This document shows, in pieces, positions 44,881 to 56,795 of a stretch of DNA of 64,000 bases. The translations under genes and the position numbers were made by a program. Numbering within the stretch: the stretch's first letter is position 1; each line of letters begins with the position of its first letter. The notes under the pieces were generated by a model. The model did not search any database and had not been told where the DNA came from. It saw only the letters and a list, made by a program, of their open reading frames with translations. This stretch comes from Cepaea nemoralis (taxonomy: Eukaryota; Mollusca; Gastropoda; Stylommatophora; Helicidae): assembly GCA_014155875.1 (NCBI GenBank), contig JACEFZ010013283.1:186685-250684 (forward strand). Direction: 5' to 3'.

Positions 44881-45185
44881 ACCTGAAGATCTTAAATTAT
44901 CAGGCTAAGATTAAGTATATGGAAATTGTTAGAAAAGGAAATCTTGATCGCAGAAACAACTATTAAAAAGCACCCACAATAACTGTAGTTCCCAGACTGT
45001 GCTGTTAATGAGGTGAGATAGTCATTTCCTTTCTTGCTGCCTTATCTTCCCAGACACTTTTCAGCAAATTATAAAAATTATCTACCATCCTTTTCTTGAA
45101 GTTGGTAGCACACAAGAATCCTGACAGTGTTGGGATTTGAAACCAGACTGTTTTCTTGGTAAGCAAGCAGTACTTTGACATGCTA

Positions 45186-45785
45186 AAGTGTATAGCTGTT
45201 CCAGGATGTTGTCTAATATAATAGCAAAAGCAGACAAAATAATTGTAAAGCTGTTCCAGAATATTCCAACTATAGTAGCAAAAAACCAGATTGAATAACT
45301 GGAAAGCTATTATAGAATATTCCAACTGTAGTAGCAAAAACAGATTAAATAGTTGGAAAGCTATTACAGAATATTCCAACCGTGGTAGCAAAAACCAGAC
45401 TGACTAATTGTAAACCTATTCCAGAATATTCCAACTGTAGTAGCAAAAACCAGATAGAATGATTGGAAAGCATTTCTACAATATTCCAACTGTAGTAGCA
45501 AAAACCAGATTGAATGATTGGAAAGCTGTTATGGACTATTCCAAATGTAGTAGCAAAAACCAGACTGAATAATCAGAGAGTGTTCCAGAATATTCCACCT
45601 GTAGTAGCAAAAGCCAAATTGAATAAATAGAAAACTGTTCCAGAATATTCCAACTGTAATAGCAAAATCCAGATTAATTGATTGCATATCTGTCTTAGAA
45701 TATTCCAACTGTAGCAGTAAGAACCAGATTGAATACTTGGAAAGCTGTTCCAGAATGGTGCCCACTGCAGTAACAAGAATCAGAC
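45186..45785. repeat. 55-bp tandem repeat, about 11 units (copy B)
   Basis: Same unit as 4684-5130 ('agaatattccaactgtagta' then 'gcaaaaaccagattgaat'), three units longer. Confidence 0.85.
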
Positions 45786-46305
45786 ACATTAACCTTCAAA
45801 TGTCTACACAAAATTTAAATATGTGTAATACGAGTAAAGATTACAGACATGAAGATATTACAACAGTGCTGCTTGTGTATCGTAGATACCTCCTGATTAA
45901 TTGGGCACATTTAATTATGTAAACTGACTAAAGGTGCTAGAATGATTGTTTAATATAAGAAAAGTACACAAATAAGTTTCAAAATATGGTGATATTAAAA
46001 TTCTTACTAGGTATTTTGAATGCAGGATGGTAGAACACTAGCACCAGAATATCACATTTTTGCCTGAAACTGGGAATGTTCTACAAAATTGTCAAATGTT
46101 GGATACAAAATTAGCTAACTTATGTTCAGAATTGCCAAAGAGAAATAATCATGCCTACTGTCTGAACAGTTTACTGGCATGATGGACTGAATACATTTCT
46201 ATTTAACTCTTACGTTTTGTTATTTGTACCATATCATTATTTTCCATGGTTATTTAATAGTTGGGAAGAAAGTGACTAAGAATGTGTTTATGGCAAGGTA
46301 AGAGA
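45786..46305. other. Gene-free sequence shared with copy A
   Basis: Aligns with about 5150-5700. No coding signal. Confidence 0.6.
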
Positions 46306-46552
46306 TCCTTTCCCTGTTGAAAACACACATTGGCACCTTGCCGTCTTGACAGACGATAGTTTGTGCATCAAAAAGGCATAATAACTTTTACTCATGGCGG
46401 TAGCGAATGTGACTGATAAGGCCAATTCGCGCTGTAAATGTTCGTTCACAGTGAGTGCATGTGAACACGTGGTCATTTCCACCATCATGCACCATCTTAC
46501 GTCTCACACGCTCGGTGTGTGACTTATTTGCAATAATTTTCTCCTATTGCCA
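46306..46552 (-). mobile_element. 3' end of a retrotransposon ORF with C2H2 finger, minus strand
   Basis: The minus strand encodes 'HVFTCTHCERTFTARIGLIS' followed by 'HIRYRH', an intact C-x2-C-x12-H-x4-H finger of the kind seen at the C-terminus of some animal non-LTR ORF2 proteins. It is inserted in copy B only. Flanking 'tccctgttg' and 'tcctattg' may be a worn target duplication, and the empty site is near 5697 in copy A. A related fragment is at 61360-61615. Confidence 0.65.
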
Positions 46553-46661
46553 ACAAAACTGACAGGTTATAATCTGGCATGTTAATGTTTTTATTTCTTA
46601 AATCAACCAGTGATGATTATACGTAGCAGTTGTGTTTTTTTAAATTCCCAAATGCAGTGAT

Positions 46662-46900
46662 TAGCTGCCGGCTTCGTGGCTTAGAGATTATCACTTTTCT
46701 CCGTAATCTCGTATACTCTCGTCGGTAACGTGATGACGGTGAGAATCAGCAGTGGTTCGAATCGCATCGGTATCTTACGGGGTATGTGAGCCGGCCGCTC
46801 AGAAAGCAATGGCAAACTACTGAGCGTAATCTTGCCAAGAAATCAACATACAGCTGAAAGATGCTGGTGTTGACAGAAATGTCCTGTAATAAATCAATCA
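46662..46900 (+). mobile_element. tRNA-derived SINE, second family, plus strand
   Basis: It starts 'gctgccggcttcgtggctta', has box B 'GTGGTTCGAATCGC' near 46750, and ends 'gtcctgtaat' with an (AATC)n tail at 46889-46907. It is the most complete copy. The tail is shared with the opposite-strand RTE fragment that follows. Confidence 0.75.
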
Positions 46901-46904
46901 ATCA

Positions 46905-47210
46905 ATCATGTGCCATGCCGGAAAGCGTGAGCGGTCATGACTCGCCATTTCACTCGATCACCAGAGTCGTGGATCAGCTCAGTGTTCCTGCCTCGTCCAT
47001 GCCATGTGGCCAAGCCATCCAGATATTTTCCTCTCGGTCTTCCTCTTGGTCTGTTCCCTTCGATCTTGCCAGTTGTCACTAAGTTCTCCATGTCCATTTC
47101 TTCTCATAACATGTCCAAATAATTTTGACTGTCTACATCTAATTTCTCGAATCAATCTACGATTTTCATTTGTCTCCTGTAGTACTTGGTCATTGGTTTT
47201 CTATCTGTCC
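46905..47210 (-). pseudogene. RTE-like ORF2 C-terminal fragment, minus strand
   Basis: The minus-strand frame reads 'MENLVTTGKIEGNRPRGRPR' and 'YLDGLATWHGRGRNTELIHD', matching 18613-18813. It is joined tail-to-tail to the SINE. Confidence 0.75.
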
Positions 47211-47444
47211 TGTAAAGGATATGCAAAAAAAAAGTGATTAGTCAGACAGATTGTACCTTGTATAGCTTGTGTTTGTTACATAATATGTTCATTAGTTGGA
47301 CTGGACTGTCAATATTTTATAGGTTATGAAATTATTAGAAAAAGCATAGAAAATAATACATTCAATAGCAAAACTAAACAATATTTTAATGATAATGTAA
47401 TATTCATACTGTTTTAATTCAGTTTGTTTTAGTAGTTATCTAAT

Positions 47445-47665
47445 GTATTTAGACATGTTAGAAGAAATAAACTAGAGAACTTGGTCACATTTGGACAAGA
47501 TTGAGGGAAAAAGAACAAGGGGAGGGCAGAAGAAGTAAATATCTTGATGACTTGGTCACGTGGCATGGTCAAGACACGAACACAGAGCTGATCCACGACT
47601 CTGGTGTTCGTGTGGGATGGTGAAAGAGGACTAGCCCACGCTCATCAGCAGGGCACATGATGATG
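47445..47665 (+). pseudogene. RTE-like ORF2 C-terminal remnant (copy B)
   Basis: Partner of 7690-7920, with the same 'gatgatgat' end. Confidence 0.7.
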
Positions 47666-47734
47666 ATGAATATATATTTGTGTGCACTGAAAGAACTGTT
47701 CTGTTTACATTATGTAGACTTATATATTCAGAGG

Positions 47735-47822
47735 TCAGCCTGGCCAAATGGATAAGATTGTTCCTTCTTAAACATACGGTGTACTGATGCTGAGGCAGAG
47801 GTTCAACCCCTACCCGGGTCAT
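47735..47822 (+). mobile_element. tRNA-derived SINE (copy B)
   Basis: Partner of 7990-8076, with box A TGGCCAAATGG and box B GGTTCAACCCC retained. Confidence 0.65.
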
Positions 47823-47824
47823 TA

Positions 47825-48145
47825 ATTAATTCAGTAGCATGTCCTTTGCAGAACCTCGCTCCCATAACAACCTTCGGGAAAATCTCTCGATCATAAGCAA
47901 GATGTCCAGCGTCCGATACACCCATCTGGAAATCGGCCGCCACATGCTGCACCCATCTTCTCTTTGGCCTTCCTCTTCCTCTCTTCCCAGGCATATACCC
48001 CTCCATTATTGTTCTCTCCAAACTTTCGTGATGTTTCAAGTGACCAAAATGTTTAAATTTTCTTTGTTTTATCGTCTTTTGTTGCCAGCATTCTTCAATA
48101 TTCAGCTCTTGAAGTATTGATGCATTTTTTCTTTTCTTTATCCAA
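47825..48145 (-). pseudogene. RTE-like ORF2 C-terminal fragment (copy B), minus strand
   Basis: Partner of 8077-8390. The frame 48039-47803 gives 'SLERTIMEGYMPGKRGRGRP' and 'WVQHVAADFQMGVSDAGHLA'. Confidence 0.7.
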
Positions 48146-48146
48146 C

Positions 48147-49385
<1,239 letters not shown>

Positions 49386-50594
49386 ATATTCTTAGAACTC
49401 GTCTATAACATTTATATTTAAAGGGAGTTGGATTAAAATGTCGACTTCTTGTCCTTGCCTTGGGGAAGTAAATTACAAGAACGTCTGAAGTCAGAGTGGG
49501 TTTCCCTGATGAAGAGGGACACTGATATTAGGGAATGCTAATCCACACGCAAAAATCAGTCCGCTGCACTAAAAGTTTTAGCACAAATATGGTCTAAGCT
49601 TGAGTTTAAAGCAAGCAAACGGAAATAAAAGGAAAATATATTCCGAACACATTTATACGGCTGGCAGGACCATAATGACAATATTTCTTCAGGCTCTACC
49701 ACCGCAGATTATCTGACAAGCTTCGGAGCTATCTAAGTTCTCAGTATATAGCAAGCCACTTTTAATGACTCATAGAAAGCAGTTGTTTTTGAAAATGTAC
49801 ACAAACAATGATTGATTAACTCAGCAAATCCTATTCAAGTAACCAAATAGACAACTGCTGCTTTATGTTCTGTTCCTTGACTAAGCAACTAATTGAAAGT
49901 CATGTCTCTTTATGTCTAATTGACAGATTCAGTTCCAAACAAAAAGTAAATTTGGAAATGGACGGTGAAAGTGGAAAGTAGAAGTGTGTCATAGTTATGA
50001 CGTAAAAGTTGTTAATATGGTAGCAGGCATGTTGTATTATATATCAAATATATATAACAGTGGGTTGCTCAGGGAAAACTACTGTATATAAGCCCTTGGC
50101 AGATACGGGAAGTCTCTTAAGATGATTAATGATCCCATGGCACTTAACCTGTTAACGGAATGTGGGTGCAAGAATGTGGATTTGGCGACGTAAGCAATTT
50201 TTGCAATTTAAGAGCCCAAAGGTAGCTGTGGCGATACATCTATGGCTTTGTAGATTTGTAGTGTACAGGGTTGCTAATGAAAATGAAAACATGCAAAGCT
50301 GCTATTTTTCATTTATAGGAACTTGATATAAAGTGTTTATGCTGAGTTTCTGTTCATGTGGAAAGTAAAGATGGTAAGCCTATGAAATTATGAGACTTGC
50401 ACTGATGCCCAATACAATTCGTGAAAAAGGGTACGTTACATTTTTGTTTTACCAGAGTAAACCAGAGAAGGCAAAAATGTAATACCACTGATCAGATGTT
50501 AAAATAAATATACTTTATCACTTGATTTAGAATAGGTTCTCTTTCATGTGATCTCTATTATGATAGCATGAGAAATACATTCAGACATTTACTG
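49386..50594. other. Gene-free sequence shared with copy A
   Basis: Aligns with 8410-9542. It contains one short interspersed repeat copy at about 49470-49625. The junction near 50583-50593 is the empty site of the 9543-10903 retrotransposon. Confidence 0.65.
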
Positions 50595-50740
50595 TACCTC
50601 TGAAGTCTGAGTGGGTTCGTCAGATGGCGAGGTACACTGTTAATTGGGAAAGCAAACCCACATGCAAAATTCAGTCCAGCACTATTATAATTAATGTGTA
50701 TGGACTACGCTTGAGTTCAAAGCGAGCGAGCGCCAAAGAA
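50595..50740 (+). repeat. Short interspersed repeat copy
   Basis: Partner of 10915-11070. Confidence 0.65.
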
Positions 50741-51230
50741 AGAAAAGATGAAAGAAAAGACATGTATTGGCATTCATATAAGTAGAGGAAAGAAGTAGAG
50801 ATTAAAGAACACGACAGACAACATAACAATTGAATTCTCTTCTTTCCTCTACGTATATGAGCGACTTTTATCTGTGGATTAACTTATCTTTCCATTTTTC
50901 ATAATGTTTAGTGTGTTCTCCAATCTCTACCTTTTCCTCTACTTATATGAGTGCCAATCAGATCCTAGGGTTTTATTTCCCATCTTATTTCTCAAGCTAC
51001 TTTAATGTCCTCAGAAATTACCCTACAATTATTTCTACTGTGATATCTTTGCCACATATTTTGGTAATCCACAGTGCTGTTAACATGCTTGTCTGTTTAT
51101 ACTAATAAACCTAAGTTAAAACCAACACTTGAGTACTGTAGTTCCATTGATTATAGGCCTACTCTACATCCCAATTTCTGATTACAGACAAAACACGAGG
51201 AAAACTTCAACACAGTCTTAATTAAGAAAG
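50741..51230. other. Gene-free sequence shared with copy A
   Basis: Aligns with 11070-11715 with a single unit of the 90-bp repeat. Confidence 0.6.
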
Positions 51231-51234
51231 AGAA

Positions 51235-51955
51235 TTATATAAATAATTCAACTAAAAGCATATTTACTATAAATGCTTGTAATACGCTAATGTCAACAGC
51301 ATGGGCGGTCATGGTTTGCCATCTCACACGGTCAAAGTAGTCCCGAATCAGGTCTGTGTTCTTGTCCCGACCATGCCATGCTGCCAAACCATCAAGGTAT
51401 TTATTCCTTTGTCCTCCTCCCAATCTCTTTCCATCAAGCTTGCTAGTTGTCACTAAATGTTCTAGTCCATTTCTCCTCATAACAAGTTTAAAAAATCTTG
51501 ACTGTCTACGTCTAATTTCTCCACTCAATCTTCGATTTTCATTTGTCTCTTAAAATACACTCTCATTTGATTTTCTGTCTGTCCATGGTATTCTTTGCAT
51601 TTTTCTCAAAAACCACTTTTCCACCAACATTAGATGTTTCTCAGCTTGTCTGTTAATTGTCCATGTGTCACACGCATACAATAATATGGGTTCTATATAG
51701 CATTTCAACGCTATTTTTCTCACTGCACTTGACAACATTTTGTTGGTAAATATGTTTTCCGTTTTGCAGAAGGCCACCTTTGCCATGGCAATGCTTGATC
51801 TAATCTCTGCAAGGCATTTTCCATCAGATATTACTACTATTCCAATATAGTTAAACCGATTCCCCTGTTCAAGAATATTTCCATCCATGTTACAATGTGG
51901 TATTTCTTTCTTCTTAGAGATGACCATGATCTCTGTTTTCTTACAATTCAATTCG
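51235..51955 (-). pseudogene. RTE-like reverse transcriptase C-terminal half, minus strand
   Basis: The frame 51951-51550 reads 'MNCKKTEIMVISKKKEIPHC', 'KCLAEIRSSIAMAKVAFCKT' and 'CYIEPILLYACDTWTINRQA'. The frame 51528-51235 continues with 'GLEHLVTTSKLDGKRLGGGQ'. This is the same family as 18605-19500 but diverged, with a frame break near 51540. The YADD block is not present. Copy A contains only its last 270 bases (11970-12238). Confidence 0.8.
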
Positions 51956-52179
51956 AAACCTAGTTTCTTACTTTACATAAGGAAATAAACATTTTAGAAA
52001 ATTTCAGAATACACAATGACACATTGAAGAAATAGAACAAGAAATAAATGTGTGCCAGTTAATAAAAGAAATGATTGAATGTACTGCAGCTTGCCTTAAC
52101 AAGACATAGGGCAGAAGTTAAAAGTTATATATTTTATACTTTCAATTGCATAGAAAAGAAGAAAGTAGGTGAACATCTG

Positions 52180-52432
52180 GTAGGGAAAATTACTGCCAAT
52201 TCCATCAAGGATGACCTGTATTGTTCGTAGAGGACTTTTGTGATGACATTCTGGGGGTGGTTTTTGCACAGTGTGCCTGAATGGGCCGTTGTTTGTCGAG
52301 ACTCCTGTCTTTTCCACTTTTCACATGGGGCAGTGAAGAACAATTTATGTGATATTCACTGGCACGGGAACGGAGCATAATGAGAACGACCCTTTGCTAT
52401 GATGTTGGAACCGCGACTAACGACTAATATAT
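52180..52432 (+). mobile_element. SINE-like element, family of 55506-55804
   Basis: Shared landmarks are 'gacattctg', 'cagtgtgcctg', 'gagactcctgtc', 'ttccacttttcacat' and 'cacgggaacggagcataat', ending 'ggaaccgcgactaacgacta'. The mariner element begins at its 3' tail. Confidence 0.65.
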
Positions 52433-52434
52433 TA

Positions 52435-53788
52435 GGAGCGTTCATTTGAAATCCGTTCGTGCCGCACCGCGCGTAATTGCGTACGCTGAACATGATCATC
52501 TCATAGTCATGTGACAAGTACTGACCAATGAATAAAAGAGCACATGTTTATCGACCCATGATCATAGGTTCTGTTTCTGACCGTTGAGAAAATGACCGGG
52601 TTGATCCAAAATCCGTCCAAAGAAGCTCAAAGAGCGGTGATTCAGTTTCTTTCATTTGAAGGATGTCGACCATTGGACATTCATCGAAGAATGCAGGCAG
52701 GGTACGGTAACAAATGCGTATCGAAGACAACAGTGACAGACTGGGCACGAATGTTTCGGAAAGGATGTCAGTTCACGACAGATCTTCGACGGCCTGGTCA
52801 AGTGCATATTGTTGCAACAGAAAAAAGCATCGCCAAAATTGATGCAGCAGTATAGATGAACCGTTGTCGAAGCATACGTTCGCTAGCGAAAGAATTTGAT
52901 GTATTAATTGGGACAATTCAAAAGGTCGTTCGTAAGAAATTGCAATATCGGAAGGTGTGTTCACAGTGGGTACCATGGATGTTGACCGACCACCAAAAAG
53001 AGGAACGCATGGGATTGTGGTTGAACTACTTGCTGCTTTACAGAGTGGAGGGTGATGAATTTCTCTTCCGCATAGTGGCAAGTGATGAATCATGCTGTCA
53101 CCACTTTGAGCCGAGCAGCAGAAGAGAGAGCATGCAATGGAAGCATGCTGGATCACCAAAAGCCAAAACATTCAAGTTACAGGTTTCCGCTGGTAAGGTT
53201 ATGCTGAGCGCATTTTTTTTTTATTACCATGAAGGGCTATTGTAGGCCGACTTTAAAGAACCTGATGTCAACATCAACTCTACCCACTACTTGCAAACAT
53301 TAGACAAGCTGCAAAAAGCCATAAATAATAAACGACCCGGCATGCTTTCTCGCGGTGTGATTTTATTGCACAATAATGCTTGTCCGCATGTTGCAAAGAT
53401 TGTGCAGGAAGCATTAGCTTGGAAGAAGTGAGAAATTCTGCAACATCCAGCCTATAGACCTGATTTGTCACCATGTGATTTTAATTTGTTCGGACCTCTA
53501 AAAAAAAAAGCTCTCAAGGGGCAACGATTTCACACAGATGCAGACGTATTGAACACGGTAAACACTTGGTTTAGTGAGCAACCACAATCCTTTTTTTGCG
53601 GACGGCATTCGCCGCCTACGTAAGCAATGGGATGCTTGCCTGAATGCCTACGGCGACTTCTTTTGACCAACCCATGGTGCATAATTCATTCAAAATGAAT
53701 GCTGTGTTTAATTCTACCACACCTGTTAATGTTTCTTTCATTCTTTAGTAATAAAGCCATTGGAACGGGTTTCAATTGAACGACCCTT
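52435..53788 (+). mobile_element. Mariner-family transposon with inactivated transposase
   Basis: Imperfect terminal inverted repeats of about 26 bp bound the element: left 'ggagcgttcatttgaaatcc', right complement 'agggtcgttcaattgaaacc'. TA dinucleotides lie outside at 52433-52434 and 53788-53789. The length of about 1.35 kb is usual for mariners. It has landed at the junction of a SINE tail and an RNase H element. Confidence 0.9.
52592..53670 (+). pseudogene. Mariner transposase pseudogene (SETMAR/Mos1-like)
   Basis: From ATG at 52592 one frame runs through a helix-turn-helix region ('DIHRRMQAGYGNKCVSKTTV'), 'WVPWMLTDHQKEERM', the first catalytic Asp in 'RIVASDESCCHHFEP', 'SPKAKTFKLQVSAGKVMLSA', 'LLHNNACPHVAKIVQEA' and 'PDLSPCDFNLFGPLKK'. 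The catalytic triad should be D, D, D with 34 residues between the last two. Here the second Asp is Asn (HNNACPH). In-frame stops fall at 52853, 53243 and 53429, and a shift occurs in the T run near 53591. Transposition by this copy is not possible. Confidence 0.9.
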
Positions 53789-53789
53789 A

Positions 53790-54125
53790 TAGAAAAGAAT
53801 GATCAAATCCGTCAGAAAGCTACCAAAACCTGTTCAAGGTGACTATCACCGTATGGGTAGACCAGAACAACTCATTATTCTGCGCCTCAGAACAGGACAC
53901 AATAGATTGTGCAACCACATGTATACACAATTCAATATTGGGGAAACAGGCATGTGCACATGTGGATTGGTGCCACAGACTATAGATCACATACTTCAAG
54001 ACTGTCGAAAATATGACATATATAGGGAAATCTTTTGGCCTGGAGACACAACAATGGAAGATAAGTATATGGACCAATGAGTGAACTTAAAAAGACAGTG
54101 AAGTGCATGCAAGAGACAACATTGC
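53790..54125 (+). pseudogene. 3' fragment of the 9543-10903 retrotransposon family
   Basis: A 93-codon frame reads 'MIKSVRKLPKPVQGDYHRMG', 'LRLRTGHNRLCNHMYTQFNI' and 'TCGLVPQTIDHILQDCRKYD'. It is collinear with the C-terminal Cys-rich part of the intact frame at 10540-10870. The C-terminus is slightly shifted by a stop. It continues into a (GAA)n tail. Confidence 0.8.
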
Positions 54126-54149
54126 AGTTATAGACAAATGTCAAGCGAA

Positions 54150-54228
54150 CAGAAGAAGAAGAAGAAGAAGAAGAAGAAGAAGAAGAAGAAGAAGAAGAAG
54201 AAGAAGAAGAAGAAGAAGAAGAAGAAGA
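54150..54228. repeat. (GAA)n microsatellite, tail of the preceding element
   Basis: About 26 GAA/AAG triplets directly following the retrotransposon 3' end 'tcaagcgaacag'. Confidence 0.95.
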
Positions 54229-54334
54229 TACATATTTAAATAAACATTCGAAGCAAAACATAAATTTTATGACAATAAACGGTCAGTATGATATTCATAC
54301 TTTTTGAGTTATGAAGCAAATCAAATAGGGAGAG

Positions 54335-54460
54335 GTTATACATAGCTGGAGTATGAATAAACGGTTAATTTATACATAGCTGAAGTATGAATAAACGGAT
54401 AATTTATACATAGCTGAAGTATGAATAAACGGATACTTTATACATAGCTGAAGTATGGCT
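54335..54460. repeat. 34-bp tandem repeat, about 3.5 units
   Basis: Units of 'atgaataaacggataattta' + 'tacatagctgaagt'. The same sequence recurs at 61621-61695 next to a zinc-finger retroelement fragment. Confidence 0.85.
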
Positions 54461-54890
54461 GTTTAAATATCAAGAATAATTTTCCAGATTGGTATCCCCA
54501 ATAAAAATAATTGTGTCCTCAGGCGATTTCAAGAATTGTTAACTTGTGTTTCTGTACACTTACTGTTTACAGGCTTCCATCTTTGTTTACATTACCGACC
54601 TACTATTTCCTGCTATTGATGTCCTCATAATTCCGGTCCTAAGCTGACAGTAATATGCGTCGCCTCAGAGAGACATGATTAGGCTAATTCAAACACCAGG
54701 CTTCCGACTTACTGGCCTGATGAATTAACAAATAAACAAGGAAATGCTACGCACATAAAGTGCAGGAAAACCTGGTATATGTGAAGCAGGTTGAAAAGAG
54801 AGAGGAGGGAGATAGATAACGAAGATAGTGTGAGAGACAGAGATATGAGAAAGATGTGTTGAAAGACATAACAAAGTGATAAGATAAAGA
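54461..54890. other. No gene seen
   Basis: Unique-looking sequence without recognised domains. Confidence 0.45.
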
Positions 54891-54896
54891 CAAGTG

Positions 54897-54917
54897 AGAG
54901 AGAGAGAGAGGAGGGGG

Positions 54918-54991
<74 letters not shown>
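54897..54991. repeat. (GA)n microsatellite
   Basis: GA run with a 'gaggggggagga' interruption near 54910. Confidence 0.95.
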
Positions 54992-54994
<3 letters not shown>

Positions 54995-55229
54995 TCGTGT
55001 TCGGTTGGCTAAGCGCTTTTCCCAACTCAGCAAAAGTAGAGGACAGATAAGAACAGAAAGACAAGTGTGCAGGTTCTTGTGCAGCAAGATAAAGACACAT
55101 GTAACCAACACAAAACACAAAAACCCTAGGAAACTCTGTTTGCTGCCAAAAACGAGATCATCAGACCAGCACTGGTTGATACCAACTTATTTGTTCTTCA
55201 TTTACCAGGTATCTGTAATGTGACTACTT

Positions 55230-55850
55230 CAATTAGCGAGTGGGACAGAGTGGGACAGGTCGGGAGAGAACATACCGGGCACTGCTCTTGCTGAGGCCTC
55301 GCTTGAGACGGATGTTGTCTGTCTAAATGATGGGACACCAACTAGGCAGGCAATGAGACTGGGGGACCCTGACACCGCCATCGACCTGGCACTTGTATCA
55401 CAAGAGGCGGCATCAGACATACAATGGAGTGTCCTTGGGGATTATAGAAGCGACCACCTGCCCCTCTCTGTACTGGTACCTAAGCCCAGTAAAGTCAGGG
55501 CTATAGACCAAGCCATGTGAGAAAACCCAGGTCAATGAGGTCTTTCTGGTGACTGCCGAGTCCATCAACGATGAACGGTGGTATTAGTGGATGAATTTTG
55601 TGTTGACATTCTGACGGCGGCATTATGCACAGTGTACCTGTGCGGGCTGTTGGATTGCCGAGACTCCTGTCGGTTCCACTTTTCACATTGGACAGTGGGG
55701 AGCATTTTGTGTGATATTCGCTGACACGGGAACGGAGCATAATAGGGACGACCCGTTGCCGTGAAGTTGGAACCTCGACTAACTAACTACGGTAACTAAC
55801 TAACAGTCAGGGCTATAAGAGCCCGCGAAGCATTCAGTTATGATTACTCT
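55230..55850 (+). pseudogene. Non-LTR endonuclease remnant split by a SINE
   Basis: The translation before the insertion has 'LETDVVCLNDGTPTRQAMRL', 'DTAIDLALVSQEAASDIQWS' and 'YRSDHLPLSVLVPKPSK', with the Asp-His pair of the endonuclease. After the insertion the reading resumes as 'RAREAFSYDY'. This matches the family of 12240-15110, where the continuous version reads 'RARKTFRYEW'. Both ends are lost. Confidence 0.8.
55506..55804 (+). mobile_element. SINE-like insertion, 299 bp, 13-bp target duplication, (TAAC)n tail
   Basis: The direct repeat AGTCAGGGCTATA lies at 55493-55505 and at 55805-55817. The insert ends 'aactaactacggtaactaac'. The body matches 52180-52432. No open frame. The left end does not show clear box A/B, so its promoter origin is unknown. 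Confidence 0.85.
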
Positions 55851-56139
55851 TAGCTCTTGGGGCGCCGTCGATCACAGAGATGGTCTAAACCAGCAGGAAG
55901 ACTCTTCACCCAACCACCATGGTGGACACCATAGGTGGACACAACAAGGAGTATCACCTTCGGCAAGTGAATGCCTTTTATCGATCATGTGGAGGCTTTG
56001 GTGGTGAAGGCAGGTGTAGTCTTAATGCTTTGAGGATGGCATAGGATGAAATATCTATAGTCAAATTTGTGATCTAGAGACCATCAATCGTGAAAAAAGA
56101 GTAGTTTCGTACTTACCGGCAAACAGGACGGACTGGTAC

Positions 56140-56258
56140 AATGTAATAGTAACACTGGGTCTGAGAATGGGCAGCGTGCCGCACAGAGTTTGAGGTGCAA
56201 CAACTGATCCAGAGTAATAGACATCAAGGTGACATTGTGATCTATACTGATGGGTCAG
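56140..56258 (+). pseudogene. RNase H start of a non-LTR element
   Basis: 'ttgtgatctatactgatggg' encodes IVIYTDGS, the first RNase H block. It is preceded by 'gaggtgcaacaactgatcca', which parallels 16081-16110. It is cut by the RTE fragment that follows. Confidence 0.6.
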
Positions 56259-56600
56259 TGTCCATGGTATGCTTTGCATTTTTCTCAGAAACCACATATC
56301 TCCAGCTTATCAGATAGTTTTTCCTCGTGACTGTTCACTGTCCAAGTTTCACATTCATACAAAAGAACAGGCTCTATTTAGCCCCTCAACACTCTTGTCC
56401 TCGTTTCAATTGACATCATTTTTGTTGGTATGTTTTTCATCTTGCTAAAGGCTACTTTCGCCATGGCGATAATTAGTTCTAATCTCTTCAAAGGCATCTC
56501 CCATCAGATTTTTATTGCTAATTGTAACAAGTTGTTGCAGATCCTGCTCATTGTCTGCAATCAATACTGTATCATCTGCATATCTAATGTTATTGATTGT
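56259..56600 (-). pseudogene. RTE-like reverse transcriptase fragment, minus strand
   Basis: The minus strand matches 18930-19390 ('catggtatgctttgcatttt', 'gaacaggctctat', 'caatactgtatcatctgcat'). It includes part of the region coding for WFLRKMQ and, near 56590, the start of the YADDTVLIAD block. An internal deletion joins distant parts. Confidence 0.7.
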
Positions 56601-56601
56601 T

Positions 56602-56604
<3 letters not shown>

Positions 56605-56692
<88 letters not shown>
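56605..56692. repeat. (GA)n microsatellite
   Basis: About 88 bases of pure GA. Confidence 0.95.
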
Positions 56693-56695
<3 letters not shown>

Positions 56696-56795
56696 GGGAG
56701 ATTTCAAATAAGAGCTGTCAGATGAATTATGGGAGGACCAGAGTCAGGGATCCAGCACAATGTTGGACAAGGCAGATTGTTGCAGCATGGTTGTT

